DNA of 64,000 nucleotides from an uncultured Gammaproteobacteria bacterium (GCA_913060695.1 CAJXUA010000010.1:47732-111731), one strand, 5' to 3'; positions 45,177 to 56,415 are shown, counted from the stretch's first letter. The notes: generated from the letters alone by a model not told the origin. Program-made: numbers and translations.

Positions 45177-47330
45177 GTGCCTACAATCGACTCTCTAGCC
45201 ACCAGCCTTTCAAGCTACTTGGAAGGCGATCAGATTAATCTCGTCCGACGCGCCTACTACTACGCGGAACAGGCCCATGATGGCCAGTTCCGACGCAGCG
45301 GCGACCCCTATGTGACACATCCCCTCGCCGTTGCCGGCATTCTTAGCGAAATGCATATGGACCCCCAGTCTCTGGTGGCCGCCATGTTGCACGACGTGAT
45401 CGAAGACACCGGCATCAGTAAGGCCGCGGTGAAGAGTCAGTTCGGCGACGCGATCGCCGAGATGGTGGACGGGGTCAGCAAACTCAACAAGATTACCTTC
45501 AGCAGCCACGCGGAAGCCCAGGCCGAGAATTTCCAGAAGATGGCCCTGGCCATGGCTAAAGACATCCGCGTGATCCTCGTTAAGCTAGCGGACCGCCTGC
45601 ACAATATGCGCACGCTGGACGTTTTGAGCCCCGAGAAACGCCGCCGCGTAGCCCGCGAAACTCTCGATATCTACGCCCCTATCGCCAATCGCCTAGGCAT
45701 GAACGCCATTCGCATCGAGTTCGAAGAACTGGGTTTCGACGCGCTATATCCTATGCGTGCGCGCCGCATCAACGCGGCAGTGAAGAGCATTCGTGGCAAC
45801 CGCAAAGAGATCGTAAAGCAGATTCAAGGCTCCCTCGAGGCCTGCCTGCAACGCGAGGGCATGCCTGGCCGCATTTTCGGCCGCGAGAAGCACCTATTCA
45901 GTATCTACGAGAAGATGCGCGCTAAACGCAGATCCTTCTCCGAGATCATGGACGTGTACGCCTTCCGCATTGTCGTGGACAAGGTCGACACTTGTTACCG
46001 CGTGTTAGGCGCCGTTCACAACCTTTATAAGCCTGTTCCCGGTCGCTTCAAAGATTATATCGCCATACCGAAGGCCAATGGTTATCAGTCTCTACACACC
46101 ACGCTATTCGGAATGCACGGCGTGCCCATCGAGATTCAGATCCGCACCGAAGAGATGGAAGCGATGGCCAATAACGGCATCGCCGCCCACTGGCTCTATA
46201 AGTCTCACGACGACACCCCCAGCAACGCTCACATCCGCGCACGACAATGGGTCAACGGCCTACTCGAGATGCAGCAGCATGCCGGCAATTCTTTAGAGTT
46301 CATCGAGAACGTGAAGATCGACCTGTTCCCAGACGAGATCTACGTATTCACGCCCAAGGGCACCATCATGGAGCTGCCAGCAGGGTCGACCGCGGTGGAC
46401 TTCGCCTATGCCGTGCACACCGATGTCGGCAACTCCTGTGTGGCCTGTCGAATTAGTCGACGCTTGGCGCCGTTAAGCGAAACCTTGGAGAGTGGTCAGA
46501 CCGTAGAGATCATCACCGCCCCGGGCACCCAGCCCAACCCGGCATGGCTCAGCTTCGCGGTCACCGGTAAAGCACGCAGCAATATTCGTCACTTCCTCAA
46601 GAATCAGCGCCACTCAGAATCTGTAGCGCTAGGCCGCCGCCTGCTCAACAAAGTACTGGGCAGTTTCGGCACACAGCTCGAGAAAATTACGCCAGAGCAG
46701 ATTCAACAGACCCTGCAGCACCTGAACAGCCCAGAGCTAGACAACGTGCTCGAGGATATCGGCCTAGGCAATCGCATGTCCCATGTTGTGGCCCGCCTGA
46801 TGATGCCCGGCCAGGACGATGTGGACCTATTGCCCGAGGTAGGCAAAGAGAGTAAGAGCTCGTCGCTGGCGATTCGCGGCTCCGAGGGCATGGTCATGAA
46901 TTTCGCTCGTTGCTGCCACCCGATACCAGGGGACCCGATCATTGGCCATATCAGCAGTGGCCGCGGCATGGTTATCCATACCGAGAGTTGCAATAACATC
47001 GCCGAGATTCGAGACAATCCAGACAAGTGTATTTCAGTACGCTGGGACCCCAATGTCGAGGGCGAGTTCTCCGTCGAGATCCGTGTAGAGCTAGAGAACG
47101 AGCGCGGCATCATCGCCAAGCTAGCGACCACCATTACCGGTGCGGAAGCGAATATCGAGAAGATCAGCACGGTGGAGCGCGACGCACGTTTCAGCATCGT
47201 GAACCTCTCCCTCAATGTGCGTAATCGCATACACTTGGCTAGAGTGATGAAGCGTATCAGGCTTATAAAGCCGGTAAGCAAGGTCACGCGCGTGAAGAGC
47301 CGTAAGATCGTCAAAACGCTCAAAGTATAA
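45177..47330 (+). CDS. spoT: bifunctional (p)ppGpp synthetase/hydrolase SpoT
   Basis: The 717-residue protein starts with GTG after GGAAGGAG. It has the hydrolase HD domain (HPLAVAGILSEM and AAMLHDVIEDT, both metal residues intact), then the synthetase domain with RFKDYIAIPKANGYQSLHTT. A TGS domain (VFTPKGTIMELPAGSTAVDF), a zinc-finger/CC region with RCCHPIPGDPIIGH and a C-terminal ACT domain follow. Both activities look preserved by motif. Confidence 0.97.
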   Translation: MPTIDSLATSLSSYLEGDQINLVRRAYYYAEQAHDGQFRRSGDPYVTHPLAVAGILSEMHMDPQSLVAAMLHDVIEDTGISKAAVKSQFGDAIAEMVDGVSKLNKITFSSHAEAQAENFQKMALAMAKDIRVILVKLADRLHNMRTLDVLSPEKRRRVARETLDIYAPIANRLGMNAIRIEFEELGFDALYPMRARRINAAVKSIRGNRKEIVKQIQGSLEACLQREGMPGRIFGREKHLFSIYEKMRAKRRSFSEIMDVYAFRIVVDKVDTCYRVLGAVHNLYKPVPGRFKDYIAIPKANGYQSLHTTLFGMHGVPIEIQIRTEEMEAMANNGIAAHWLYKSHDDTPSNAHIRARQWVNGLLEMQQHAGNSLEFIENVKIDLFPDEIYVFTPKGTIMELPAGSTAVDFAYAVHTDVGNSCVACRISRRLAPLSETLESGQTVEIITAPGTQPNPAWLSFAVTGKARSNIRHFLKNQRHSESVALGRRLLNKVLGSFGTQLEKITPEQIQQTLQHLNSPELDNVLEDIGLGNRMSHVVARLMMPGQDDVDLLPEVGKESKSSSLAIRGSEGMVMNFARCCHPIPGDPIIGHISSGRGMVIHTESCNNIAEIRDNPDKCISVRWDPNVEGEFSVEIRVELENERGIIAKLATTITGAEANIEKISTVERDARFSIVNLSLNVRNRIHLARVMKRIRLIKPVSKVTRVKSRKIVKTLKV

Positions 47331-47395
47331 AATCAAATTAACGAACTGCGTTGGCCTGCTCATCGCGCCGCCCTCGCAGCATGAGGATGTCATTT

Positions 47396-47791
47396 GTGAC
47401 TAATAAGAGAATTATCAGCACTGCCGCCGCACCGGCCGCAATCGGTCCTTACTCTCAAGCCGTACAAGTCGGCAGCTTCGTGTTTTGCTCAGGCCAAATC
47501 CCGCTTGATCCTAAGACTATGGAGATCGTCAGCGGTGGCATTGAGGCACAAGCTGTGCGCGTATTAGACAATATGCGCGCAGTCGCGGAGGCCGCTGGTG
47601 CGCAATTACAAGATGCAGTGAAGCTGACCATCTTCCTTACCGATCTCGCGGATTTCGGCATAGTAAACGAGACCATGAAGCGGTATTTCGACGCCCCCTA
47701 CCCCGCACGCTCCACAGTGCAGGTATCCGCGCTCCCTAAGGGTGCGAATATTGAGATTGAGGCGACCCTCGCGCTCCCTCCACAAGCCTGA
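47396..47791 (+). CDS. ridA: RidA family reactive enamine/imine deaminase
   Basis: It removes reactive 2-aminoacrylate and related imines. The GTG at 47396 (TNKRIISTAAAPAAIGPYSQ) has GAGG 9 bases upstream and gives 131 residues, close to the family's 128; earlier ATGs are less likely. FCSGQIPLDPKTMEIV, TIFLTDLADFGIVNETMKRY, the catalytic Arg in PARSTVQVSALP, and NIEIEATLAL are diagnostic. It sits between spoT and recG as in Pseudomonas. Confidence 0.95.
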   Translation: MTNKRIISTAAAPAAIGPYSQAVQVGSFVFCSGQIPLDPKTMEIVSGGIEAQAVRVLDNMRAVAEAAGAQLQDAVKLTIFLTDLADFGIVNETMKRYFDAPYPARSTVQVSALPKGANIEIEATLALPPQA

Positions 47792-47799
47792 GTCGGCCA

Positions 47800-49890
47800 A
47801 TGCTGCCTGAGCAAACTCCACTGACGGTGCTCAAAGGCGTAGGCCCGAGTGTTGCTGCGCGCCTAGCGACGATGCAGCTAAACTCTGTCCAAGACCTGCT
47901 ATTTCATTTGCCCCTGCGCTATCAAGACAGAACTCGAATCAGCCCTATTGCCTCTTGCCGCATCGGTGCAGAGCTACAGATCGAAGGCGAAGTTTTGGCA
48001 ACGGAGGTGGCATTCGGTCGGCGCCGCAGTCTTATATGCCGCATCAAAGATCATAGCGGCATCATTAGCCTGCGCTTCTTTCACTTTAGTGCTGCACAGA
48101 AAAATGCCCTACAAGTCGGCACCCATATTCGTTGCTATGGGGAGGTGCGAGGCGGCAAGACCGGCCTCGAGCTCTACCATCCCGAGTATCAGTTCCTGAA
48201 TACTGCGCACCCCCAAGACCTCGCCGCAACACTAACTCCCATCTACCCTAGCACCGAAGGTATGCAGCAAACTCGGCTCAGAGGCCTGATCGCGCAGGCC
48301 TTGGAGCTGCTCGACACTCAGCTAATGCTCACGGATTGGCTTCCTGAATCGATGTGCAGGGCCCTCGGCTTCCGCCCTCTCAATGAATCGATACGTTACC
48401 TACACCGGCCACCGGTGGGCGAGGCTTTGTATAGCAATTTGCAGGCCCTTGCACTCGGTCAACACCCTAGCCAGAGGCGCCTAGCCTTCGAAGAACTACT
48501 CAGTCACCGCCTCTGCCTACGACGCCTGCGGGCGCAAGCGGAACAATTGCGGGCCCCAGCCCTGCGGCCCACGGGCAAGCTGCGCACGGCCTTTCTTAAT
48601 GAGCTCCCGTTTCAGTTAACCGCGGCGCAGGCTCGCGTTGGCCAGGAGATCGCGAAGGACTTGGCGCAAGCATCACCGATGTTGCGCCTACTGCAAGGCG
48701 ACGTCGGCTCTGGCAAGACAATCGTCGCGGCGCTAGCGGCTCTGCAGGCAGTGGAGAACGGTTTTCAGACTGCCGTTATGGCCCCGACTGAGATCCTCGC
48801 CGAGCAACATTTCTTGAACTTTTCTAAGTGGCTAGAACCCTTAGGCTTGCGCGTGGGTTGGCTCAGCGGCAAGGTAAAAGGCAAGAGGCGCGAAGCCCAA
48901 TTGCAGACCATTCTGGACGGCAGTGCGCAAGTCATCGTGGGCACTCACGCGCTGTTTCAAGACGGTGTCAATTTCTCCAAGCTTGGCCTCATCGTAATCG
49001 ACGAGCAACACCGCTTCGGCGTGCATCAACGCCTCGCGCTGCGCGAAAAAGGCGCCACAGCAGCGCATATTCCGCATCAACTCGTCATGACTGCCACCCC
49101 CATCCCACGCACCTTAGCGATGAGCGCCTATGCCGATTTAGACTGCAGCATTATCGACGAGCTGCCCCCTGGCCGCACCGCTGTCAGCACCCTCATCATC
49201 TCCAATAGTAGGCGCGCAGATGTGATCGAGCGTATCCATCACGCCTGTAACAAAGGCAGCCAGGCCTATTGGGTATGCACTCTGATCGAAGAGTCCGAGG
49301 CGTTGCAATGTCAGGCAGCGCAGGTAAGCGCCGAGGCATTGCGCACACAGCTTCCGGACCTCGCCATCGGCCTGATTCATGGCCGCATGAAGGCCGCCGA
49401 AAAATCACAGGTGATGGATGCGTTCAAGCGTGGGGAGCTTCAGCTTTTGGTCGCAACTACCGTGATCGAGGTTGGCGTCGACGTTCCCAACGCAAGTCTT
49501 ATGGTGATCGAAAACCCAGAGCGCCTTGGCTTGGCGCAGCTCCATCAGTTACGAGGTAGAGTCGGCAGAGGTGCCGTCGCTAGCCACTGCGTGCTGCTCT
49601 ATCAGGGGCCACTTAGCAAAGTGGCGCAAGAGCGCCTTGGTATCATGCGCGATAGTAATGATGGCTTCTTCATAGCGGAGCAAGATCTCGCCATTCGCGG
49701 GCCAGGGCAGGTATTGGGCACTGAGCAGACCGGCCTGATGAGCTTTCGTATCGCCGACATAAGTCGCGATGCGGGAATGTTAGATCAAGTTAAGGAACAA
49801 GCGGAGCTGATTCAGTCACGCTACCCGGCGCACGTAGACCCGCTCATTCGGCGGTGGCTGGGCGACAGAGAACTCTATGGTAATGTTTAA
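47800..49890 (+). CDS. recG: ATP-dependent DNA helicase RecG
   Basis: RecG remodels stalled forks and Holliday junctions. The 696-residue protein has the N-terminal wedge/OB domain (LLFHLPLRYQDRTRI, ICRIKDHSGIISLRFFHFS), Walker A LLQGDVGSGKTIVAALAAL, VIDEQHRFGVHQR, MTATPIPRTLAMSAYADLD, and QLRGRVGRGAVASHC in the second helicase lobe. It starts 8 bases after ridA. Confidence 0.97.
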   Translation: MLPEQTPLTVLKGVGPSVAARLATMQLNSVQDLLFHLPLRYQDRTRISPIASCRIGAELQIEGEVLATEVAFGRRRSLICRIKDHSGIISLRFFHFSAAQKNALQVGTHIRCYGEVRGGKTGLELYHPEYQFLNTAHPQDLAATLTPIYPSTEGMQQTRLRGLIAQALELLDTQLMLTDWLPESMCRALGFRPLNESIRYLHRPPVGEALYSNLQALALGQHPSQRRLAFEELLSHRLCLRRLRAQAEQLRAPALRPTGKLRTAFLNELPFQLTAAQARVGQEIAKDLAQASPMLRLLQGDVGSGKTIVAALAALQAVENGFQTAVMAPTEILAEQHFLNFSKWLEPLGLRVGWLSGKVKGKRREAQLQTILDGSAQVIVGTHALFQDGVNFSKLGLIVIDEQHRFGVHQRLALREKGATAAHIPHQLVMTATPIPRTLAMSAYADLDCSIIDELPPGRTAVSTLIISNSRRADVIERIHHACNKGSQAYWVCTLIEESEALQCQAAQVSAEALRTQLPDLAIGLIHGRMKAAEKSQVMDAFKRGELQLLVATTVIEVGVDVPNASLMVIENPERLGLAQLHQLRGRVGRGAVASHCVLLYQGPLSKVAQERLGIMRDSNDGFFIAEQDLAIRGPGQVLGTEQTGLMSFRIADISRDAGMLDQVKEQAELIQSRYPAHVDPLIRRWLGDRELYGNV

Positions 49891-50018
49891 CAGGCTAGGC
49901 TAGCCAATTGGGAGATAGTCCCACCGAGCAACAACCGATATACTACGGCCCATCGAATGGGTTTATTCAAAGAACACGTCATGCGCACAAAAGCAGTGCA
50001 TTGCAATGCAGGGACATC

Positions 50019-51356
50019 ATGCAAAGAGTCGACTCAGTACAAGCAGCCACAGGAATAGACGATCTAGTTAGGGTAGTACTCTTGCAAGATGGCAAAGGCA
50101 AAGGGCAGATTCTTCTTGCCAACGATTCCTTGTTAGATTTGAAGGCGCTTAACTCTCTAGTAGAGCGTAATCTTGTTCCAATCCCACAAGCGGAGATCGC
50201 CGATCTTACTGCCAAGAACAAGCTAGTGCAGATCGAGTCGGCTCCCGCTTTCTTCCTGTTGCCGACTATCATCGACGAGAACATCGCATCCGCTCAGCAT
50301 TGCTACATCGAGATTCTGAATGTCGATGGCATGGAACTAGAGAAGATTGACTTAGCTGAATTGCGCGCCAGCTTGCGCGAGTCAAATTACCGCGTTCGAG
50401 CTATAAGCTGCACAATCCCCGCCCAAAAGCTTTATCAAGGCTCGCCCAACGATAGCGCTGACCTAGACTTGATCTTCAACTCCATCCGCAATTTCACTAC
50501 GCTACGAATTAAGCAAAGACTGGAAGAAACCCTAGAGATCCCTCCGCTGCCGCAAACCGCCCAGAAAATTCTAGCGCTTCGCTCTAATCCAAACGCGAAT
50601 GTAGGAGACCTTGCCGAGATCGTGGAGATGGATGCGAGTCTGGCCGCGCAGATAGTGAGCTGGGCGTCTTCACCCTATTACGCGGCCCCGGCGAAAATAC
50701 GTTCCGTTCACGATGCCATCTCACGAGTGTTAGGTTTTGAGTTGGTAAGCAATTTGGCGGTGGGAATGGCGCTAGGCAATACCCTGTCACTGCCTAAGGA
50801 TTTTCCGGATGGTTTTACGCCCTACTGGTTACAATCAGTGTACTGCTCTACTGTTGTAGAAGCGATCGTAAAACTGATTCCCCCAGAGAAGAGACCGAGC
50901 CAAGGTTTGGCCTGCCTAGCCGGCCTGCTTCACAACTTTGGTTACTTGGTGCTTGCCCATATCTTTCCGCCTCACTTCTCAGCAATTTGCCGCCACGTTG
51001 AGGCGAATCCTGCCATCAGTCACGTGGCTATCGACCATCACCTTCTCGGCGTAACGCGTGAACAGATCAGCGCTTGGCTCTTGCAGCTTTGGAATATGCC
51101 AAAAGAGGTTTGCGTTGGCATTCGCTTCCAGCACGAGCCGAATTACCAAGGCGAACATAGCGTGTATGCGAACTTGGTACTCATCGCAATGCGCGAACTG
51201 CGCCAGCACGGCATCGGCGATGCTCCACCCGTGGAAGTGCCAATCGAGATCTACCAACGCCTCGATCTTAACCCTATTGAAGTTTTAGAGGTGGTGCAGA
51301 ATATTGTGGCCTCCGACGAAGAGCTGAAACAAATAGCAGCCAACTTCAAAACTTGA
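50019..51356 (+). CDS. YbaK-like (tRNA deacylase fold) plus HDOD domain protein
   Basis: The ATG at 50019 follows AGGGA; the frame extends to 49908. The 445-residue protein has an N-terminal region (about 1-150) resembling aminoacyl-tRNA deacylase/YbaK domains ([37 protein letters not shown]). A C-terminal HDOD domain (about 180-400) shows [22 protein letters not shown] and [23 protein letters not shown] proteins take part in signalling scaffolds linked to c-di-GMP, motility or stress, and usually lack hydrolase residues. The exact role is unknown. It is 7 bases from ubiA. Confidence 0.85.
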   Translation: MQRVDSVQAATGIDDLVRVVLLQDGKGKGQILLANDSLLDLKALNSLVERNLVPIPQAEIADLTAKNKLVQIESAPAFFLLPTIIDENIASAQHCYIEILNVDGMELEKIDLAELRASLRESNYRVRAISCTIPAQKLYQGSPNDSADLDLIFNSIRNFTTLRIKQRLEETLEIPPLPQTAQKILALRSNPNANVGDLAEIVEMDASLAAQIVSWASSPYYAAPAKIRSVHDAISRVLGFELVSNLAVGMALGNTLSLPKDFPDGFTPYWLQSVYCSTVVEAIVKLIPPEKRPSQGLACLAGLLHNFGYLVLAHIFPPHFSAICRHVEANPAISHVAIDHHLLGVTREQISAWLLQLWNMPKEVCVGIRFQHEPNYQGEHSVYANLVLIAMRELRQHGIGDAPPVEVPIEIYQRLDLNPIEVLEVVQNIVASDEELKQIAANFKT

Positions 51357-51363
51357 GGTCGTC

Positions 51364-52284
51364 TTGAGATTTCTGCGATACATCACTAGTAAGTGCGATA
51401 ACTACTTGCGTGAGTACACACCCACGCTTCATCAACGCGCCCCTGCTTTCGTGCAACTGACAAGACTCGATAAACCGATCGGAGTGTTCTTGTTGCTATG
51501 GCCAACTCTCGGCGCGTTGTGGATAGCAGCGCAAGGCTTTCCCGGCTTCAAATTATTGATAATTTTCCTGCTCGGCACTTGGCTAATGCGTTCGGCGGGC
51601 TGTGCAATCAACGACTATGCGGATGCAGATTTCGATGGCGACGTACTGCGTACCGAGGCTAGGCCAATCGTCACAGGAAAAATCTCGCGCAAAGAGGCCT
51701 TGCTCACTTTCCTGCTACTGAGTGCATTGGGTTTCGTTCTATTATTGTTCACGAACCTGCTCACTATTCAGATGTCCTTCTTCGCTGTTTTCGTAGCGGC
51801 GCTTTATCCCTTCATGAAACGCTACACACATCTTCCTCAACTGGTGTTGGGCATCGCGTTTTCCTGTGGAATTTTGATGGCTTTTACGGCAGCGCGTGGC
51901 GAGTTACCCGCCGAGGCCTGGCTGCTCTTCGTTGCGAACTGCTTGTGGACTGTTGCCTATGATACTCAGTATGCGATGGTGGATCGCGAGTATGATTTGA
52001 GGATTGGGGTCAAGTCGACCGCAATACTATTTGGCAGCGCTGACCGCGTAATTATCGCGACGCTACAGGGAATGTACTTGCTCGCCATGTTGCTGGCGGC
52101 TGCACAGTTTCAGCTAGGGGTATGGGTTTATCTAGGACTAGCAGTGGCGCTCGGTCTTTTTGTTTGGCAATGGCAGATTACCAAGACCCGCAGCCCCGAA
52201 GATTGTTTTAAAGCCTTTCTCAACAATCATCGGGTTGGTGCTGCGGTGTTCGCCGGCATCCTCACGCACTTTCTACTTAACTGA
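51364..52284 (+). CDS. ubiA: 4-hydroxybenzoate octaprenyltransferase UbiA
   Basis: It prenylates 4-hydroxybenzoate in ubiquinone synthesis at the inner membrane. The TTG start is supported by GAGG overlapping the previous stop. The 306-residue protein has the first Asp-rich motif [20 protein letters not shown] and the second, [20 protein letters not shown]. About eight membrane spans fit. No ubiC lies next to it. Confidence 0.95.
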   Translation: MRFLRYITSKCDNYLREYTPTLHQRAPAFVQLTRLDKPIGVFLLLWPTLGALWIAAQGFPGFKLLIIFLLGTWLMRSAGCAINDYADADFDGDVLRTEARPIVTGKISRKEALLTFLLLSALGFVLLLFTNLLTIQMSFFAVFVAALYPFMKRYTHLPQLVLGIAFSCGILMAFTAARGELPAEAWLLFVANCLWTVAYDTQYAMVDREYDLRIGVKSTAILFGSADRVIIATLQGMYLLAMLLAAAQFQLGVWVYLGLAVALGLFVWQWQITKTRSPEDCFKAFLNNHRVGAAVFAGILTHFLLN

Positions 52285-53464
52285 ACGCCTGAATACCAGT
52301 TTGCGCTCGACCTAAGATAAGAGCGTGAATATCTTGCGTACCCTCATAAGTGTTCACCACCTCTAAGTTCTGCAAATGACGCATTACGGGATACTCATCG
52401 GAGATGCCATTGCCTCCTAACATGTCTCGCGCCTCGCGCGCAGTGTCCAAGGCTTTGAGACAGGAGTTGCGCTTGAGCAATGAGATCAGCGGTGGCGCTA
52501 ACTTGTTCTCGTCGCGTAGGCGTGAGCCTTGCAGACAGCCAAGCAGGCCGATCGAAATATCCGTCTGCATAATCGCCAGCTTCTTCTGAATAATCTGATT
52601 TGCCGCTAGCGGACGGCCAAACTGTTTGCGATCCATGGTGTAATCCAAGGCCGCTTTCCAACAGGTTTCCGCTGCCCCTAGCGCACCCCAGGCAATGCCT
52701 AGGCGGGCGGAGTTTAGACAGCTGAACGGTCCCTTCAAGCCCTGAACGTTCGGTAGCATGTTCTCGGCGGGCACGAACACCTCGTCCATTACGATCTCGC
52801 CTGTGATTGAGGCGCGCAAGGCTAACTTGCCTTCGATCTTAGGAGCACTTAGGCCCTTCATGCCCTTCTCGAGAATGAAGCCGCGAATCAAGCCTTCGTC
52901 GTCTTTACCCCATACTACGAAAACATCCGCGATGGGCGAGTTGCTGATCCAGTTCTTCGCGCCACTAATGCTGAAGCCACCCTCTACAGAGCGAGCTCGT
53001 GTCAACATGCCGCCGGGGTCTGAGCCATGGTCTGGCTCTGTAAGGCCGAAGCAGCCGATCCACTCGCCGGAAGCAAGCTTAGGTAGATATTTTTGCCTTT
53101 GCTCCTCTGTGCCGAAGGCATAGATAGGATGCATCACGAGACTAGACTGCACACTCATCATGGAGCGATAACCGGAGTCCACGGCCTCCACTTCACGGGC
53201 AGCTAGCCCATAGCAGACGTAGTTCACACCAGCGCAGCCATAGCCTTCGATTGTGGAACCCAGCAGGCCAAGTGCTCCCATCTCTCGGAATATCTCCGGA
53301 TCGGTATATTCCCGGCGATAGGCATCGCGTACTCGTGGCAGGAGTTTCTCTTGCGCATATTGCCGCGCGGTGTCGCGCACGAGGCGCTCTTCTTCGCTCA
53401 ACATTTCATTCATGAGGAACGGGTCCTGCCAACTGAATTTGGCAGAGTCTGAACTTGCAGACAT
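52277..53464 (-). CDS. gcdH: glutaryl-CoA dehydrogenase family acyl-CoA dehydrogenase
   Basis: It oxidises and decarboxylates glutaryl-CoA to crotonyl-CoA in lysine/tryptophan breakdown, with FAD. The ATG at 53464 follows AAGGAG and gives 395 residues. [59 protein letters not shown], and the catalytic Glu region [19 protein letters not shown] are typical of GcdH. It overlaps the end of ubiA by 8 bases on the opposite strand. No regulator or CoA-transferase partner is adjacent. Confidence 0.93.
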   Translation of the reverse strand: MSASSDSAKFSWQDPFLMNEMLSEEERLVRDTARQYAQEKLLPRVRDAYRREYTDPEIFREMGALGLLGSTIEGYGCAGVNYVCYGLAAREVEAVDSGYRSMMSVQSSLVMHPIYAFGTEEQRQKYLPKLASGEWIGCFGLTEPDHGSDPGGMLTRARSVEGGFSISGAKNWISNSPIADVFVVWGKDDEGLIRGFILEKGMKGLSAPKIEGKLALRASITGEIVMDEVFVPAENMLPNVQGLKGPFSCLNSARLGIAWGALGAAETCWKAALDYTMDRKQFGRPLAANQIIQKKLAIMQTDISIGLLGCLQGSRLRDENKLAPPLISLLKRNSCLKALDTAREARDMLGGNGISDEYPVMRHLQNLEVVNTYEGTQDIHALILGRAQTGIQAFS

Positions 53465-53677
53465 AGGGAACTCCTTAGGTTTTTCGGCGGTGGACTCCAT
53501 GTGCTCAGCCGTCTACAAACGAGGTACGGAGGGGCCACATAGAGCGATCGTTCAGTATGTAGCCTCATCTTATCAACATGCAGTGTTTTTAAAAAGCGGC
53601 GTTTATGTTTATCCGCCTAGGCATTAGCGCGGATTTAAGGGTGTACTGGTTATTTATTCAGGCTAGAATACCGCGCC

Positions 53678-55870
53678 ATGGACGTCTCTTATCTTCTCGA
53701 TTCACTCAATGAGCCACAACGCCAAGCCGTTGCGGCACCCGCTAACAATGTTCTCGTGCTCGCCGGCGCCGGTAGTGGCAAGACACGCGTGCTGGTGCAC
53801 CGCATCGCCTGGCTTATGCAATGCGAAGGCGCATCGGCATTTAGCATCCTCGCCGTAACCTTTACGAACAAGGCTGCTCGCGAGATGCGGCATCGCATCG
53901 AGGACTTGCTGGGTCAGGCCATTGGCGGCATGTGGGTCGGCACCTTTCACGGACTTGCACATCGCCTACTGCGTACCCATTGGCGCGAGGCGAATCTACC
54001 GGAAAACTTCCACATCTTAGACAGCGACGATCAGCTGCGCCTTATCAAACGGCTGTGCAAGAACCTAGGGCTAGATGACGAGCGTTGGCCACCTAGACAG
54101 TGTCAGTGGTATATCAACTCTCAGAAGGACGAGGGGTTGCGCGCCGCCAACATCGAACACTTCGGGGACGAATATACCCGCAATATGGTCAGCCTCTACA
54201 CCGCCTATGAAGAGGCCTGCAACAGAGGTGGCATGGTCGACTTCGGTGAAATACTGCTACGGGCACACGAGCTATGGCTCAATAATCCGCAGATACTCGA
54301 TCACTATCAACGCCGTTTCCAACACATCTTAGTCGACGAGTTCCAAGACACCAACACCGTGCAATACGCCTGGTTGCAAGTCTTGGCCGGACCCAATAAC
54401 CACCTAATGGTGGTAGGCGACGACGACCAGTCTATCTATGGCTGGCGCGGGGCAAAGATCGAGAATATCCAACGCTTCAACCAAGACTTCCCCGGCGCAG
54501 ACATGGTGAAACTCGAGCAAAACTATCGCTCGACCTCGACCATCTTGAAGGCCGCCAATAAGTTGATCTCAAACAATCAAGGCAGACTTGGCAAGGAGTT
54601 ATGGACCCAGGACAGCGAAGGCGAGGCGATCTCCCTCTATGAGGCCTTCAATGAACAAGACGAGGCACGTTTCATTGTCGAGCGCCTACAAAATTGGCTT
54701 AACACCGGTAATCGCCTGAGCGATTCCGCGATCCTTTATCGCTCTAACGCCCAATCCCGTGAGATGGAAGATGCCTTATTGCGAGTCGGCCTGCCCTACC
54801 GCATCTATGGTGGACACCGTTTCTACGAGCGCCTCGAGATCAAGAACGCTTTGGCCTATTTGCGCTTGATGCTAAACCGCAACGACGACACCGCAGTTGA
54901 GCGCGTAATCAATGTGCCAACCCGTGGCATCGGCGACCAGACACTTGAGATCTTGCGCGGCGTTGCTCGCGCCGAGGAAATCTCCCTATGGGCCGCCGCG
55001 CAGAAATGCCTTAGCCACGGGCTCATGGCCTCTAGGGCCGCCACGGCCGTGACACGTTTCGTGGAGCTCATCGACACTCTGGACGAGGGCTGCGAGGCTC
55101 TGGCCTTAGCCAAGAAAGTGGAACACATCATCAGCAATAGCGGCCTTGTACCCCATCACGAGAAAGAAGGCGGCGAGAAGGCAGCAGCGCGCATCGAGAA
55201 CCTTCAGGAACTCGTCAATGCCGCTGGCAGCTTCGATGAACTAGACCCAGATGCCGAGGCCATGGATGTGGAGTCCCGTGAGTTCCTTGCTGCATTCCTA
55301 GATCAAGCGTCTCTAGATGCGGGTGAGGGACAGGCGAGCGAATCCGATGATGCCGTGCAGTTGATGACACTACATTCCGCCAAGGGCTTGGAGTTCAAAC
55401 AGGTTTTTCTAGCCGGCATGGAGGAAGGCCTTTTCCCCCACAAGATGTCGATGGATGGCCTGGCGGGTTTAGAGGAGGAGCGCAGGCTTTGCTACGTCGG
55501 CATCACCCGTGCAATGACGAAACTCTACCTCACCCATGCGGAGTCACGACGCTTGCATGGCGAAGTCAATATTACGCGACCCTCTCGATTCATTCGGGAA
55601 ATACCCGCGGAGCTCATAGAACACGTCCGCATTAAGTCGAGCATTTCTCGCCCGAGCGCCTACTATGGCCGCCCTGCAGCTAGCCTCGTCCAAGAAGATA
55701 TTCCCGATACCAATATCGCGCTTGGCTCCCGAGTTCGCCATGGTAAGTTTGGCGAAGGAGTTGTGCTCAATTGCGAGGGACATGGCGCTAATGCCCGAGT
55801 GCAGGTGAATTTCTACGACTGTGGCAGTAAGTGGCTAGTGCTGTCCTATGCGAAGCTCGAAGTATTGTAG
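53678..55870 (+). CDS. uvrD: DNA helicase II UvrD
   Basis: UvrD is the superfamily 1 helicase of nucleotide excision and mismatch repair. The 730-residue protein begins MDVSYLLDSLNEPQRQAV, very close to E. coli UvrD, with LAGAGSGKTRVLVHRIAWLM, ILVDEFQDTNTVQYAW, VVGDDDQSIYGWRGAKIEN, LEQNYRS, and LMTLHSAKGLEFKQVFLAGM. The C-terminal Tudor-like tail GSRVRHGKFGEGVVL is present. It is divergent from gcdH. Confidence 0.97.
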   Translation: MDVSYLLDSLNEPQRQAVAAPANNVLVLAGAGSGKTRVLVHRIAWLMQCEGASAFSILAVTFTNKAAREMRHRIEDLLGQAIGGMWVGTFHGLAHRLLRTHWREANLPENFHILDSDDQLRLIKRLCKNLGLDDERWPPRQCQWYINSQKDEGLRAANIEHFGDEYTRNMVSLYTAYEEACNRGGMVDFGEILLRAHELWLNNPQILDHYQRRFQHILVDEFQDTNTVQYAWLQVLAGPNNHLMVVGDDDQSIYGWRGAKIENIQRFNQDFPGADMVKLEQNYRSTSTILKAANKLISNNQGRLGKELWTQDSEGEAISLYEAFNEQDEARFIVERLQNWLNTGNRLSDSAILYRSNAQSREMEDALLRVGLPYRIYGGHRFYERLEIKNALAYLRLMLNRNDDTAVERVINVPTRGIGDQTLEILRGVARAEEISLWAAAQKCLSHGLMASRAATAVTRFVELIDTLDEGCEALALAKKVEHIISNSGLVPHHEKEGGEKAAARIENLQELVNAAGSFDELDPDAEAMDVESREFLAAFLDQASLDAGEGQASESDDAVQLMTLHSAKGLEFKQVFLAGMEEGLFPHKMSMDGLAGLEEERRLCYVGITRAMTKLYLTHAESRRLHGEVNITRPSRFIREIPAELIEHVRIKSSISRPSAYYGRPAASLVQEDIPDTNIALGSRVRHGKFGEGVVLNCEGHGANARVQVNFYDCGSKWLVLSYAKLEVL

Positions 55871-55985
55871 GCGAGCTAGCTCAGGCTCACCGTGCAGCGA
55901 CAAACCCTCCCTATCTACCGCTAGGGCTAGAAGCGCAAAGGAGTTTGCAATACTATTTGTGCACGCGCTCTAGAAGGAAGTGAAC

Positions 55986-56399
55986 ATGTTGGAAATATCG
56001 CTGAATGTGTCCATTCCCGATGAAGAGATCGAACTGAGCGCGATTCGTGCCCAAGGTGCTGGCGGACAGAACGTCAATAAGGTCTCATCCGCCATCCACT
56101 TACGCTTCGACATCAAAGCCTCTTCACTACCCTATTTTTACAAGCATAGACTTTTGAATCTGAGCGACTCTCGGATCACGAAGGAAGGCGTAGTAGTCAT
56201 TAAGGCCCAGCAATTTAGGAATCAAGAGCAGAACCGCGAGGATGCGCTAAAGCGTTTGAAGGATTTGATTCGCGCTGCTGCCGTCGTGCTCAAAACGCGC
56301 AGGCCTACCAAACCAAGTAAGTCCGCAAAGCGAAAACGCGTCGATAAAAAGGTGCAACGTGGCCGCACCAAAGCGCTACGCAGCTCGGTAACGGAATAG
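55986..56399 (+). CDS. arfB: ribosome rescue factor ArfB (YaeJ)
   Basis: It releases peptides from ribosomes stalled without a stop codon. The ATG at 55986 follows GAAGGAAG. The 137-residue protein has the catalytic GGQ in IRAQGAGGQNVNKVSSAIHL and a highly basic C-terminal tail (SKSAKRKRVDKKVQRGR) that enters the empty mRNA channel. Length and tail separate it from release factors RF1/RF2. Confidence 0.95.
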   Translation: MLEISLNVSIPDEEIELSAIRAQGAGGQNVNKVSSAIHLRFDIKASSLPYFYKHRLLNLSDSRITKEGVVVIKAQQFRNQEQNREDALKRLKDLIRAAAVVLKTRRPTKPSKSAKRKRVDKKVQRGRTKALRSSVTE

Positions 56400-56415
56400 A
56401 GCATTTGAGTGTCTT

